Shown here one piece after another: positions 53,846 to 63,169 of a stretch of 64,000 bases of DNA; positions within the stretch are counted from its first letter, which is position 1, and every line of letters starts with the position of its first letter. The position numbers and the translations under genes are program-made. The stretch comes from a bacterium. Its GTDB lineage: Bacteria; Planctomycetota; Planctomycetia; Isosphaerales; Isosphaeraceae. The notes beneath the pieces are model-generated. The model made no database searches and was not told the DNA's origin. It saw nothing but the letters and a program-made list of their open reading frames with translations. The DNA is taken from the NCBI GenBank assembly GCA_016125085.1, contig WGMM01000031.1, positions 1-64,000 on the forward strand. The letters run 5' to 3'.

Positions 53846-54913
53846 ATGTGCCGGAAATCGTATCCGCTGGCGTTCCTGATTCTGGCCGTGGGTGCGTCCC
53901 CGGCCTCCATGTATGCCCAGCAAGTGATCGTTCAGGAAGATCCAGGCTTTTTCGGCCGCGTGTTCGCCCCTGTGACGGAAACCATTCAGACCATCACGGC
54001 CGGCCCCGCCCAGCCTGTTTACGTCAGCTCTCCCGGCCAGACGACGATCGTCACCCAGCCGAGCCGCGTGACGACGACCACGACCTCGACCCGGGTCGTT
54101 CAAACCCAGACGCGTGTCGCTGACCCGGTTTTCGACTCGCTCGCCCGTCAGCTTCGGGACATTCTGCCCGACCGCCGCCGTGAAGCGGCGTTCGCACTGG
54201 GACAGTTGCGTAACCCAAGGGCCGTGCCGCTGTTGCTTGACCGCCTGCGTGTGGACCTCAACAAGAACGTCCGCAAGGCCTGCGTCGTCGCCCTTTCGCA
54301 GATCCCCGACCCGGCCATCCCCGGATATCTCGAACGGGTCGCGATTTATGACCCGAATGCCGAAGTTCGGCAACTTGCCACGACGCTCATGCGGAAGCTC
54401 AGCGAAACCGTGATCGTGGAAGCGCCGATCGAAGTCGAAACGACCGTGCCTGGCACTGCGGCTACCGTCATCGAAACACCGGCGACCGAAGCCGTGATCA
54501 CGAATCCGACAACCACCGTGATTCAGGGCGGCACGGTGATCCAGGGTGCCGCCAACCCGCCCGCGACCGCTCAGGCCCAGCCCCAGCTTCGTCCGCGGAT
54601 GACCACCCCGCCTGGCTCCAGTTCGGGCGTCATCGTCTCCGAGCCGATCGACAAACCTGCAGTGAATCCGCTTCAACCCGGCGCGGCGCCACCTTCCGAA
54701 CCGGAACTGAAGCTCAATCCGCCGGCCGCCGGATCGCCGGCAAAACCGGCCGCCCCCGCGACGGGCGCCGCCAAGCCAGGTTCCGCCGGCGCTTCGCCGT
54801 CTCTCTCGCCCCCCCTTTCCGAACCGCCGCCACTCGAGGCCCTGCCGGAAGAAATTCCGCAGAACAGCCGAAAAGACAAAACGCCGGACCTGGTGAAACC
54901 CCGCTCCGCCTGA
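53846..54913 (+). CDS. secreted HEAT-repeat protein with proline-rich tail
   Basis: This 355-residue protein has a signal peptide (LAFLILAVGASPASMYAQ). Residues ~95-185 form HEAT-like repeats (RREAAFALGQLRNPRAVPLLL, NKNVRKACVVALSQI, AEVRQLATTLMRKL). The second half is low-complexity, rich in Thr, Pro and Ala, probably disordered or wall-spanning. HEAT repeats serve protein binding; the partner is unknown. The start is ATG 53846 with GGAG and an 8-nt spacer. It is 13 bp upstream of the permease gene and likely cotranscribed. Confidence 0.85.
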   Translation: MCRKSYPLAFLILAVGASPASMYAQQVIVQEDPGFFGRVFAPVTETIQTITAGPAQPVYVSSPGQTTIVTQPSRVTTTTTSTRVVQTQTRVADPVFDSLARQLRDILPDRRREAAFALGQLRNPRAVPLLLDRLRVDLNKNVRKACVVALSQIPDPAIPGYLERVAIYDPNAEVRQLATTLMRKLSETVIVEAPIEVETTVPGTAATVIETPATEAVITNPTTTVIQGGTVIQGAANPPATAQAQPQLRPRMTTPPGSSSGVIVSEPIDKPAVNPLQPGAAPPSEPELKLNPPAAGSPAKPAAPATGAAKPGSAGASPSLSPPLSEPPPLEALPEEIPQNSRKDKTPDLVKPRSA

Positions 54914-54926
54914 GTCAGGAGTTTTC

Positions 54927-56327
54927 GTGGTACACACCGAATCGACGACCCGGCAAAATGAAGGCTTCGGTCTATGGACCGGAGTCTTCGTCGTTGTGGC
55001 CAGCATGATCGGCGTGGGGATACTCACGACCTCCGGATTCACCGTCGCTTCGGTACATTCTCATCAATGGGCCTGGGTGCTCTGGTCGACCGGCGGCCTT
55101 CTGGCGGTATGCGGGGCCTTGACCCAGGCCGAACTCGTTTCGCGAGTTCCCGAATCGGGCGGCGATTACGTCATCCTCAAAACCGCCTACGGCCCCTTGT
55201 GCGGCTTCCTCTCCGGCTGGCTATCGATGGTGCTGGGCTTCGCGGGGCCTATCGCGGCCTCTTCCAAGGCCGCGGCGCGTTATTTGATCGCATCGTTACA
55301 GGACAGCTCTCAGCCCGTTTCTCAACTTGCCGTGAGCATCATCGCGACGGCGATCGTCGGTGCGATGGCCTGGCTGCATTCGCATAACTTCGAACGGAGC
55401 AGTCGGACCCAGAGCGTGACGACGCTCGTCAAAATCGGTCTTCTGGCCGCATTCGTCATAATCGGTCTGTCGATCGGCATGCGGCAGAACGAATTCCCCT
55501 CGGACTGGCCCGAAAAAATCGACATTTCGCTCGTATCCGTTTCGCTGACTTCGCTCATCTACATCAGTTACGCCTTCACAGGGTGGAACGGAATCGGGTT
55601 CATCGCGGGCGAAATGCGGAATCCGCGGCGGAACCTGCCGCTTTCGATCTTTCTGGGCACCGGGATCGTGCTGGTGATCTACCTGGGCTGTAACCTCGTC
55701 TATTCTCTGGCATGGACGGCACCAGAGCTTCAGAAGCTGGCCGAAGAACGGGGGTTCGACGCACTTGCACCGATCGCGGAACTCTCCGCCCGAAGGCTTT
55801 TCGGCGAAGACACAGCGAACGTGATCAGCTTCGTCGTCTTTCTGATGCTCATCGCCAGCGTCAGTGCGTACGTCCTTACCGGCGCACGGATTCTTCAGGC
55901 AATGGGCCAGGCCAGGCACTTCCCCCGCTGGGCGGCGGCGAGGAACTCACACGGAGTGCCGACGAGGGCCACGATTCTGCAATCTGCGATCGCCCTTTGC
56001 TTCGTCTGGTCGGCGAGCCTGGAATCGATCATCGTCGTTTCGAGTCTCGGCCTCGGGGCGTTTTCGATGCTCACCATCAGTACGATCTTTTCTTATCGCA
56101 AGCACGCCTTCGGCATCGAACCTTCTTTCCTTTGCCCGCTCTATCCCGTCGTGCCGGCGATTTTTCTGATCGGAACCGGCGCTTTGACCGCTGTGACGGC
56201 ATGGAACAAGCCGCAGGAGGGCCTTGCGTCACTCACCTGCGTGGTCGTCGGTGTCGTCGCATTTTATCTCTGGTCGTGGGCGAATCGATCCGTTCAGGGC
56301 AATGAGAAGTCGCCAGAACAGGGTTGA
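54927..56327 (+). CDS. APC-superfamily amino acid permease
   Basis: This 466-residue membrane protein has about 12 predicted helices. The first helix contains the APC substrate-binding motif ASMIGVGILTTSGF, followed by ESGGDYV and, at helix 6, SYAFTGWNGIGFIAGEMRNPRRNLP. It transports amino acids or amines, probably by proton symport or antiport; the substrate is not predictable. The start is GTG 54927 with AGGAG and a 5-nt spacer. It sits between two HEAT-protein genes in a plus-strand run. Confidence 0.92.
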   Translation: MVHTESTTRQNEGFGLWTGVFVVVASMIGVGILTTSGFTVASVHSHQWAWVLWSTGGLLAVCGALTQAELVSRVPESGGDYVILKTAYGPLCGFLSGWLSMVLGFAGPIAASSKAAARYLIASLQDSSQPVSQLAVSIIATAIVGAMAWLHSHNFERSSRTQSVTTLVKIGLLAAFVIIGLSIGMRQNEFPSDWPEKIDISLVSVSLTSLIYISYAFTGWNGIGFIAGEMRNPRRNLPLSIFLGTGIVLVIYLGCNLVYSLAWTAPELQKLAEERGFDALAPIAELSARRLFGEDTANVISFVVFLMLIASVSAYVLTGARILQAMGQARHFPRWAAARNSHGVPTRATILQSAIALCFVWSASLESIIVVSSLGLGAFSMLTISTIFSYRKHAFGIEPSFLCPLYPVVPAIFLIGTGALTAVTAWNKPQEGLASLTCVVVGVVAFYLWSWANRSVQGNEKSPEQG

Positions 56328-56389
56328 TTGGATTACAATTCCGGCAGAGTTGACATATCAGACGCCGCAGATTCCGAGCCTGAACCAAC

Positions 56390-57385
56390 GTGTCCGACAC
56401 CAACGAAATCCCCAACGTACCGAACGACCTGCCGCCCGTCGAGCCGCCGACCGCCGGGTTCGTCGTCCAGCTCTTCATCATTCCGGCCATCGTGGTCTGC
56501 GTCGTGATCGCGGTCTGGCTGCTCTTCGGCAAGCTCGCGGGTGGTGAACGAGACGTCAACGAATATGTCCGGATCATCCGCTCCGAAAGCGCCAATCGCC
56601 GATTCCGCGCCGCTTACGAACTGGCAAGCCTCATTCATAACGAGAAATCGCTCAAGAGCGACCCGAAGCTGCTGGGCGACCTGGCCGAACTTTTCGAGAG
56701 CGAACTTGCCGACAAGTCGGGCGATAATGCCGAAGCCAAGCAGTTTCTCGCCGTGGCTCTGGGGCTGTTCGACATCGATTCAGGCCAGTCTTCGGCAGGT
56801 AAGTCGATTCAGGCCCTGCCGATTCTGGCCCGTGGCCTCGACGCGACCCAACCGACGGCCGTGCGCCGGGCTGCGGCTGAAAGCCTTGCCCGCCATGCCG
56901 CACGTCTCGACGGCAGCCTTGAATCGAAAGATGTCGTCAGCCTGCTGGCCGAAGCGTCCCGGGCCGACGAAACGGAGCTTCGTCTGCTGGCGACCTATGC
57001 GCTGGGCTTCTGCGGTGGCGAGGATGCGCAAAAGGCCCTGCGCGATCGATTGAGCGACAGCTATCGCGATGTGGCCTTCAACGCGGCCTTCGCCCTGATC
57101 CGGCGTGACGATCCGGCCGCACTCAATACGCTGCGTGAATTGTTGTCTCGCACCAACCTGGAACAGACGATCCCGCTGGAAAGCCCCAAAGAAAAAGCGA
57201 ACCGGATCGAGGCGTTCCAGATTCAGGCCCTCAAATCGCTGCAGACAGCCATTCGATCCGGCGGCAAGACGCTTGCCCAGGCGGTTTCCGGCGATGTCGA
57301 AAAACTCGTTTCGAGCGATTTCGTGAGCGTCGGGGTCGAGGCCCGCGCCGTGCTCGATTCGCTCAAGACCGACCGCCCCTCTTGA
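56390..57385 (+). CDS. membrane-anchored HEAT-repeat protein
   Basis: This 331-residue protein has an N-terminal proline-rich ~22 residues, one membrane helix (FIIPAIVVCVVIAVWLLFG, ~29-47), then a helical HEAT-repeat array (RRFRAAYELASLI, VRRAAAESLARHAA, LRLLATYALGFCGGEDAQKAL, DVAFNAAFALIRRDDPAA). Topology suggests the repeats face either side as a docking platform. A GTG at 56390 is used. It lies 62 bp after the permease gene. Confidence 0.87.
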   Translation: MSDTNEIPNVPNDLPPVEPPTAGFVVQLFIIPAIVVCVVIAVWLLFGKLAGGERDVNEYVRIIRSESANRRFRAAYELASLIHNEKSLKSDPKLLGDLAELFESELADKSGDNAEAKQFLAVALGLFDIDSGQSSAGKSIQALPILARGLDATQPTAVRRAAAESLARHAARLDGSLESKDVVSLLAEASRADETELRLLATYALGFCGGEDAQKALRDRLSDSYRDVAFNAAFALIRRDDPAALNTLRELLSRTNLEQTIPLESPKEKANRIEAFQIQALKSLQTAIRSGGKTLAQAVSGDVEKLVSSDFVSVGVEARAVLDSLKTDRPS

Positions 57386-57805
57386 ACCATTTTGGGACGA
57401 CCTTCGAAAAATCGGGATTCGGAACCTGATTTATCGCTACGACCGGCCCCGGTCACGTCATCGGCAAGCATCAACTGACCGTCAAAGCAAATCGAACCGC
57501 AAGTCAATTATTTTCAAGCACTTGCATTCACACAAGACCTCATCGCTCCGCTCGTGATCCGATTTCGCGAGCGGATTTTTTGTCTGAACTTGAGAATTTT
57601 TCGAAAAAAACTGTGGCGAAGTCGAAGGATGGAATCAATTGTCGCAAGGGAACGCATTTTTGCGCGATATAGTTAATGGGGAAGCGAAATTGGACTGAAG
57701 TTTCGTCGAATTCCCGGGCTGAATATTGAGGCATGACACTGGGGAGCCTCAGTTCGGGCGAATCGGCGGATCGAAGTCATGGAAATGATCGCCAAGGTGA
57801 TTCCG
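57386..57805. other. 420-bp intergenic region before the YTV repeat gene
   Basis: It contains the terminator at 57547-57581 and the promoter region of the YTV gene. A TATAGT box lies at 57668-57673, but the best -35 (TTGTCG, 57639) is spaced 23 bp away, so no promoter is called. The segment is A+T-rich. Confidence 0.5.
57547..57581 (+). terminator. intrinsic terminator
   Basis: An 8-bp stem (TCCGCTCG and CGAGCGGA, 13-nt loop) is followed by six T. It lies 160 bp after the HEAT gene stop, so it ends that transcript with a long 3' tail or a separate small RNA. Confidence 0.7.
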
Positions 57806-59305
57806 ATGAAAGGCCGCAAAAGAATACGAGCATTGTCTGCCGGATTATTGGCAGCCCTGAGTTTTTCGCCCGGCAGTGCCTGGGCGACTTACGGCGGTGC
57901 GGTTCAGTTGGCGTGCAGCCGGTCTCCGGTGGTGGCGCGAACGACCTCGACCGTCGCCCTGATGCCTCAATGCGAAACCGTCACGCAAACGGTTTTGGAA
58001 ACGGTGATGGTACCTGAGCAGGTGACCGTCATGCAGACTCAGTACAAAACCGTAATGAAGCAGGAGCCCTACACGGTTCTCAAACCCGTGCAGGAAACGA
58101 CTGTGGTGACTCGCCGTCACTCGGTCATGAAGCCCGTCTACGAAACGGCCCAGGTACAACGCCGTTACACCGTCATGAAGCCGGTGGTCGAGACGAAGCA
58201 GATGGAACGCCGCTACACCGTCATGAAACCGGTGCTGAAGACGAGCGTCACTCAGCGCGAATACACGGTGATGAAGCCGGTGGTCGAAACGAAGCGGATG
58301 GAACGTCGCTACACCGTCATGAAGCCGGTGCAGAAGACCTCGGTCGTCGAGAAGAAATACACCGTCATGAAGCCGGTTGTCGAGACGAAGCGGATGGAAC
58401 GCCGCTATACCGTCATGAAGCCGGTGCAGACGACTTCGATGATGGAGAAGAAATACACCGTCATGAAGCCGGTGGTGACGACTTCGATGGTTAACCAGAC
58501 CCATCAGGTCTTGCGACCGGTACAGACGACCCGCCAACTCATGGAAACGCAGGTCGGCTACGAGAACCGCCAGACGGTCGTCCCTGGCCCCGTGGTTCAA
58601 CAAACCGTCGTCGATGGCTGCACCGGCTGTGCTCAGACCGTCGCCGTGCAGACGGCCCCGCGAGTTCTCAACCAGACGGTGATGGTGCAGCGGCCCGTGA
58701 TCCGGAACGTCGTCGAAACATCTTACGTGCAAGAGACGGTCGTAAAGCAGGTGCCTGTGCAGAGCTGCTCTTACGTCGCGGAAGAGCGGGTCGAACAGAT
58801 CCCGGTCACCCGCACGGAGATGGTCGCCGAAGAACGGGTCGAACCGTATGAAGTGCGCACCTGCAACTACGTCCCCGAAGAACGGGTCGAACGCACCCCT
58901 GTGCAAACGACCGAGTACGTCGCCGAAGAACGGGTCGAACCTTACGAAGTTCGGAGCTGTTCGTACGTCGCCGAAAAGCGGGTCGAGCAGATCCCGGTCC
59001 AGACGACAGAATACGTCGCCGAAGAACGGGTCGAGCCTTATGAAGTTCGCACTTGCTCTTACGTCAACGAAGAGCGGGTCGAAAACGTTCCGGTGACGAC
59101 CTGCAAGATGGTCGAAGAGATCCGCGAGGAAAAAGTGCCGGTGACGACGACGAAATACGTTCAGGAAACTGCCGTGCGTGAAGTCCCGGTGACCGTCGCG
59201 GAACAGGTGCCCGTGGTGATGACCCGGAACGTGGCGAAAGTCGTGCAGACTCAGCGTGCCGTTCCGACCTGCACCCAGGTTCCGGTCGTGATTCCCGTCA
59301 ACTGA
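57806..59305 (+). CDS. YTV-type repeat protein, predicted planctomycete cell-wall component
   Basis: This 499-residue exported protein has the signal peptide MKGRKRIRALSAGLLAAL ending near SAWA. Almost all the mature protein is repeats with a strict 16-residue period. The first block has ten units around YTVMKPVVETKRMERR, the second nine units around YVAEERVEPYEVRTCS. Between them is a segment with CTGCAQ and several lone cysteines. YTV-motif repeat proteins are reported from planctomycete cell walls, where they are thought to form a cross-linked protein coat. The ATG at 57806 is preferred because AAGGTG lies 6 nt upstream; ATG 57779 is an alternative. It is alone between terminators. Confidence 0.9.
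   Translation: MKGRKRIRALSAGLLAALSFSPGSAWATYGGAVQLACSRSPVVARTTSTVALMPQCETVTQTVLETVMVPEQVTVMQTQYKTVMKQEPYTVLKPVQETTVVTRRHSVMKPVYETAQVQRRYTVMKPVVETKQMERRYTVMKPVLKTSVTQREYTVMKPVVETKRMERRYTVMKPVQKTSVVEKKYTVMKPVVETKRMERRYTVMKPVQTTSMMEKKYTVMKPVVTTSMVNQTHQVLRPVQTTRQLMETQVGYENRQTVVPGPVVQQTVVDGCTGCAQTVAVQTAPRVLNQTVMVQRPVIRNVVETSYVQETVVKQVPVQSCSYVAEERVEQIPVTRTEMVAEERVEPYEVRTCNYVPEERVERTPVQTTEYVAEERVEPYEVRSCSYVAEKRVEQIPVQTTEYVAEERVEPYEVRTCSYVNEERVENVPVTTCKMVEEIREEKVPVTTTKYVQETAVREVPVTVAEQVPVVMTRNVAKVVQTQRAVPTCTQVPVVIPVN
58070..58549 (+). repeat. ten 48-bp tandem repeats, YTVMKPV type
   Basis: Units begin at 58070 and every 48 bp after. The middle copies are nearly identical at DNA level (tacaccgtcatgaagccggt), and two alternating versions (VVETK.MERR and VQ.TS.VEKK) give a 96-bp higher-order period. 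Confidence 0.92.
58772..59203 (+). repeat. nine 48-bp tandem repeats, YVAEERVE type
   Basis: Units begin at 58772 and every 48 bp after. They alternate between PYEVRTC and IPVQTTE endings, again a 96-bp higher-order period. Later units are more divergent. Confidence 0.9.
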
Positions 59306-59368
59306 GATCGGGCCTGGGCCGCAAGACATAGCGTCGAAATGGGCCCTGGCTCCTGAAACTCCCTAGTG

Positions 59369-59415
59369 AAAACCCGCCCTTCGCGATGGACGAAAACGCG
59401 AGGGCGGGTTTTTCG
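59369..59415 (+). terminator. intrinsic terminator of the YTV gene
   Basis: A 12-bp stem (AAAACCCGCCCT and AGGGCGGGTTTT) extended by CGCG/CGCG with one bulge is followed by more T. It lies 64 bp after the stop codon. Confidence 0.85.
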
Positions 59416-59444
59416 CTTTTGTCTTACGATCGAGCAGGTAAACG

Positions 59445-59474
59445 AATGCCCGGAAGCCTTCGCTTCCGGGCATT
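59445..59474 (-). terminator. terminator of the DUF362 gene
   Basis: A perfect 13-bp stem (AATGCCCGGAAGC and complement, 4-nt loop) lies 35 bp beyond the minus-strand stop at 59509. T-tracts are short on both strands (TTTT on plus, TTT on minus), so it may act in both directions. Confidence 0.65.
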
Positions 59475-59508
59475 TTCGTTCGGTTCGTTTGGAATCGCAC
59501 TTCGCGGA

Positions 59509-60729
59509 TCAGGCCAGCGAAACGACGCGGTGATCGATGGACTGGCGGCGGCCACGCGGCGATTTGAATTCGTAAAGCCCGAGGCCAAGATGGCCAGCGA
59601 GGTTGATGTGCTGCGGCTGGCGAACGTCAAAGCCTTCCGTGCCCAGCGGATCGAGGGCAAGTTTGCCGGTCGCGGCGACTGCGGGCAGCTTTTCGGCTTT
59701 ACGCTTGGCGTCGATGATTTGCCATTCGATTTTGTCCATGGCGACCGGGTCGGTTGCGAACAGGAGAGCGTTGTAGTCCCAGGCGAATTCCGGGTTATTG
59801 CCGAACGGACCCTTCTGGAAAATGCCTCGCGAGCCGTCCATGACGTGCAGAACGAACTTCTTGCGCAGCACCGGGTGGCTGACCACTTCCGGAATGAACT
59901 GGTTGCAGACGTTCGATTCGGCCGAGGCGTGCGACCGGGCGACGTTGTTGACGGAACCGTGGCTGATGTTCTTGAGTGCCCCGGTCACACCGGCGGAGCC
60001 GTGATCCTTGAGCACCGGCAGAGCGATGATTTTGTTGACGACCTTGGTGACGAACAGCCCCAGGTGGGACCGGAACACACGGTCGTCCTTCAAGTCGGCA
60101 TTGCCTTCGACAAGATTCATGAATACGAATTCATCGCGATCGTAGCCGGCGAGCGGGTCTTTGGCGTGCTCTTCGTCAATGAGCCGCGTCTGCGGGCCAT
60201 CGATATTCGTCAGGCCGCCCCAGCGGACGCCGTTCGGCAGAATTTTCTGGTATCCGGCCGTCATGAATTCGGATTTGTAGCGGTCGTAGACGAAAATGTC
60301 CGTCGTTTTGACGCCGGCAGATTTGAGGCTTTCGATAACTTCCAGAACCAGTTCCGGAGAAGTCGGGGCCTGGGGGAACCCGTTCGGAACGACTTTGATC
60401 CCGACGACATCGCCAGGTTCGAAAAAGCTGCGCCAGGCTTCGACGCCGTCATCGGCACCGGTCAGTTCCTTCATACCCCGGGCCAGTGTGGCTTTGATTG
60501 CTTCGCGGTTTTTCTTGCCGCTGTTGGACATCGCCGGGTTGCGCGCTTCGATCACTCGCCCGGGGAACGGGCCAGGGATGCCGAGCTTCGTTTTGTCGAA
60601 AAGCGGATCGGCGAGGAGGCGCGATTCGGATGCGGAAACGCGCTTCACTCCTTCGATCACCGGCACCGCGGACATGCCGGCCAACAAGCTTCGACGTGAA
60701 ATCGTGCCGCAGGGATAGCGATGAATCAT
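59509..60729 (-). CDS. Tat-exported DUF362 protein
   Basis: This 406-residue protein has a twin-arginine signal (SRRSLLAGMSAVPVI) and a DUF362 body (VVGIKVVPNGFPQAPTSPELV, FVTKVVNKIIALPVLKDHG, GVTGALKNISHGSVNN, FATDPVAMDKIEW). DUF362 proteins are of unknown function; some carry ferredoxin clusters, but no CxxCxxC motif is present here. The start is ATG 60729 with AGAGGA and a 7-nt spacer; the longer frame to 60834 is rejected. It is convergent with the YTV gene. Confidence 0.9.
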   Translation of the reverse strand: MIHRYPCGTISRRSLLAGMSAVPVIEGVKRVSASESRLLADPLFDKTKLGIPGPFPGRVIEARNPAMSNSGKKNREAIKATLARGMKELTGADDGVEAWRSFFEPGDVVGIKVVPNGFPQAPTSPELVLEVIESLKSAGVKTTDIFVYDRYKSEFMTAGYQKILPNGVRWGGLTNIDGPQTRLIDEEHAKDPLAGYDRDEFVFMNLVEGNADLKDDRVFRSHLGLFVTKVVNKIIALPVLKDHGSAGVTGALKNISHGSVNNVARSHASAESNVCNQFIPEVVSHPVLRKKFVLHVMDGSRGIFQKGPFGNNPEFAWDYNALLFATDPVAMDKIEWQIIDAKRKAEKLPAVAATGKLALDPLGTEGFDVRQPQHINLAGHLGLGLYEFKSPRGRRQSIDHRVVSLA

Positions 60730-60993
60730 CGATCGGTCCTCTTCGAATCTGAGTGAGTGCGGTTCGGATGGATTATCGGAGTGTGGAGGTCCTGGCTTGA
60801 TTATGAGACGGAAAGTTCGAAGACAGGCGATCATGTCGGGACGTTAAGACGCAAGCTGAGCGAATGCAATACAAGAGCCTGGTATCGGTAGAGATGACGG
60901 ACGAATTCAGAACGGATAAAGAATAAGCAACCGTTTCGATTCAGGCGGCAGGAAGGTGAGTTCGCTTGCCGCCTGGACGAATGCCCGGCTCTG

Positions 60994-61488
60994 TCAGTCG
61001 GTAAGGGCGAAATCGAATTTGTTCGAAGACGCTTCGACTTTGGCCTTGAGCCCCGAGGAATCGAGATTGGCGTATTTCGTAGGGATCAGGCTCTTGGCTT
61101 TGGCGTTCGCTTTGGCGACGTCGTCCTGACGAAGAACGCCGGCCTTCACGTTGGCTTCCGCCTTCGTGAGATCCGCTTCGCGGGAAGTGATCGAAACAAG
61201 ATAATCGCCGGGGAATGCGCCGTCATCTTCGCCACGCGAAGAGAGCGTGTATTCACCGTTAACGATTATGCCGTTGGCACCGTTGTTGATGCCCTTGGGA
61301 TCAGGCGTCGCCGGATAGAACAGGATATTGCCCTTTTCGAGCGGCTTGCCGTTGTAGGTGACCGTGCCGTAAACGGCATATCGTTTGCCAAGATCGTCAC
61401 CCGACCCGCAACCGAGAAGAATCACGGACATCACTGCGGCCGTAAGACTCGCAGGACCGATTTTCGCGAACAAGGCTGGCCTCATCAT
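60994..61488 (-). CDS. small lipoprotein paired with DUF1559 gene
   Basis: This 164-residue protein has a lipoprotein signal (VMSVILLGCGSG, lipobox LLGC). The mature part looks like a carboxypeptidase-regulatory-type beta sandwich (YAVYGTVTYNGKPLEKGNILFYP, GEYTLSS, PGDYLVSI), a kind common as planctomycete lipoproteins. It lies 106 bp downstream of the DUF1559 gene on the same strand, a pairing frequent in planctomycetes. The function is unknown; outer-surface display is inferred. Confidence 0.88.
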   Translation of the reverse strand: MMRPALFAKIGPASLTAAVMSVILLGCGSGDDLGKRYAVYGTVTYNGKPLEKGNILFYPATPDPKGINNGANGIIVNGEYTLSSRGEDDGAFPGDYLVSITSREADLTKAEANVKAGVLRQDDVAKANAKAKSLIPTKYANLDSSGLKAKVEASSNKFDFALTD

Positions 61489-61594
61489 CTATGCTCGAAT
61501 TCTCTAAGTAGCTGTTTGTATGTGGGTTCCGAACGAAACAGCCAGTCCATCCCGCAAGCAGCGAGATGGAACTGGCCGAATACGCACGATTCGA

Positions 61595-62698
61595 TCAATA
61601 CGAGTCGGAGCTGATGACTTCGCCGCCGGACCGGGAGCCGAGGGCGCACCAGGTGGCGAGATTGATCGTGTTCTTAATGAACTTCACCGAACCGTCAGCG
61701 AAGGCGATGTTCACGCCACCGGGGTGCTTGCTCTTGGCACCCTTGTTGGTGTAGCTGAAGCGGTCGAGGAAGTCGTTCTGGCTGAAGTTGACGGCCTGGG
61801 CACGCAGGTTGATCCAGTTGATCGGCACGGAGGTACCGAAGGTGCAGCCGTTGTGGTTCCAGAAGTTGTTGTCAGCCACTTGAGCCGGAAGGGTTTCGCC
61901 CACCATGACGGTGTTCGAGGTGCCGTCGGTGATGGAACCGATCGTGCAGACCGGGGTTCCGGCGATCCGGTAGGCGAACATGCCGCGGAGAGTTCCGCCG
62001 GAGTTGTTCGTGCCCCAGAAGCCGTGCCAGCCGATGCGGGGTTGGCCAGGAAGCGGGTTGCCGGCGATCGGCGTTTCCCACGGGGGTTGGGGGTTGAGCA
62101 GAACGCCGACGCAGTAGTTGTCGCCGAAGCTGCCCTGATAGTTGGCGACCGGGATTCGCGTTTCGGCGGCACCGGTGATCGGGTTCGGAGGAACCGAGCC
62201 GTTCGGGTAGTTGCCCCAAACGCCGGAGTTCGAACGGAAACCAGGAGCCACGCCGTTGAAGTTATCGTCGGAAGGGCAGGTCCAGGCGCCGTTGCTGGCC
62301 ATGTAAGCCGTCCACTGGGCCGCATTGTTGGCCATAGGGCGGTTCAGGTTCATGGCGTTGTAGGAAGCGGTCGCTTCCATCTGCGGCAGGATCAGAGCAC
62401 GCCAGGCCAGCAGATTGTTGGCGATGGCGGCACCTTCGTTGCCCCAGATGTCCTTGCCGCCGCTCTCGTCGGCGATACCACCGGGCGGGAACGAGCCGAA
62501 AGAACTTTCGTAGTTATGGAGTGCCAACCCGATTTGCTTCAGGTTATTCACGCACTGGGCGCGACGGGCAGCTTCCCGGGCGGACTGGACCGCCGGCAGA
62601 AGCAGTGAAATCAGAACGGCGATGATCGCGATCACCACCAGCAGCTCGATGAGCGTGAAGCCCTTGCGCGAGCCTCGGTATGGGAGAGTCTTCGACAT
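61595..62698 (-). CDS. DUF1559 prepilin-like protein
   Basis: This 367-residue protein has a type IV pilin-like N-terminus (KGFTLIELLVVIAIIAVLISLLLPAV) written here in parts: GFTLIELLVV is the prepilin peptidase site and the following ~15 residues the membrane helix. The DUF1559 body follows (REAARRAQCVNNLKQIGLALH, LPQMEATASYNA), ending with NIAFADGSVKFIKNTIN. The family is strongly expanded in planctomycetes; products are thought to be pseudopilin-like surface proteins. The start is ATG 62698 with AGGGG and a 6-nt spacer. Confidence 0.96.
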   Translation of the reverse strand: MSKTLPYRGSRKGFTLIELLVVIAIIAVLISLLLPAVQSAREAARRAQCVNNLKQIGLALHNYESSFGSFPPGGIADESGGKDIWGNEGAAIANNLLAWRALILPQMEATASYNAMNLNRPMANNAAQWTAYMASNGAWTCPSDDNFNGVAPGFRSNSGVWGNYPNGSVPPNPITGAAETRIPVANYQGSFGDNYCVGVLLNPQPPWETPIAGNPLPGQPRIGWHGFWGTNNSGGTLRGMFAYRIAGTPVCTIGSITDGTSNTVMVGETLPAQVADNNFWNHNGCTFGTSVPINWINLRAQAVNFSQNDFLDRFSYTNKGAKSKHPGGVNIAFADGSVKFIKNTINLATWCALGSRSGGEVISSDSY

Positions 62699-63169
62699 GC
62701 AATACCCCTACTTCTACCTGGGACAACAGAATCCGTCTGCACAGGAACCACTGGGGCACCAGTACAATACGATGACATTCATGAAAGGACGCAGCGAGCC
62801 GAACGGCTCATTCCACATTTATGAACTTTTCATAATGGAGTCAATAGTCTTGATTTCCATATCAGCAAAAATTCGGGCGGACCGACATCGCATTGATATC
62901 CGCAAAGGCATAGAACGGCAGTGAGTTACGCAATAGAAACTCATGCCGACAAAATCAAACAAAAGCATGCTTGACCATCGAATCGATCGTAACGCAACTC
63001 CGTGTATCCTCAGCCATCCGAGTGCCTTCCGAAGTGTCGGGGATGGACATTCTTAAGCCTGATCTTCGAAGGTATTCGAAGGCATCGCATGCTTTGATAG
63101 ACTAGCGTCAAGAGATAAGCCATTGCCTTCGAAGTCGAGCACAATTGGAAAGGAAGTCCGGCGAAATCG
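62699..63169. other. 471-bp divergent intergenic region, A+T-rich
   Basis: It lies between the DUF1559 gene (minus) and the TPR lipoprotein gene (plus). Reading toward DUF1559 there is TTGACT (plus 62839-62844) with weak -10 options TAAATG or CATAAA around 62816-62823; this is a low-confidence promoter. No gene or repeat is supported. Confidence 0.5.

Noticed and set aside
52924..53910. A 328-codon minus-strand frame
   Set aside because: It is antisense to infC.
58070..59203. Regular repeats that could suggest a CRISPR array
   Set aside because: The units are direct, contiguous and in frame with no spacers; they encode protein repeats.
57845..59329. A 494-codon minus-strand frame made of His/Asp/Leu-rich repeats
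   Set aside because: It mirrors the YTV repeats; the plus frame has a signal peptide and known family motifs.
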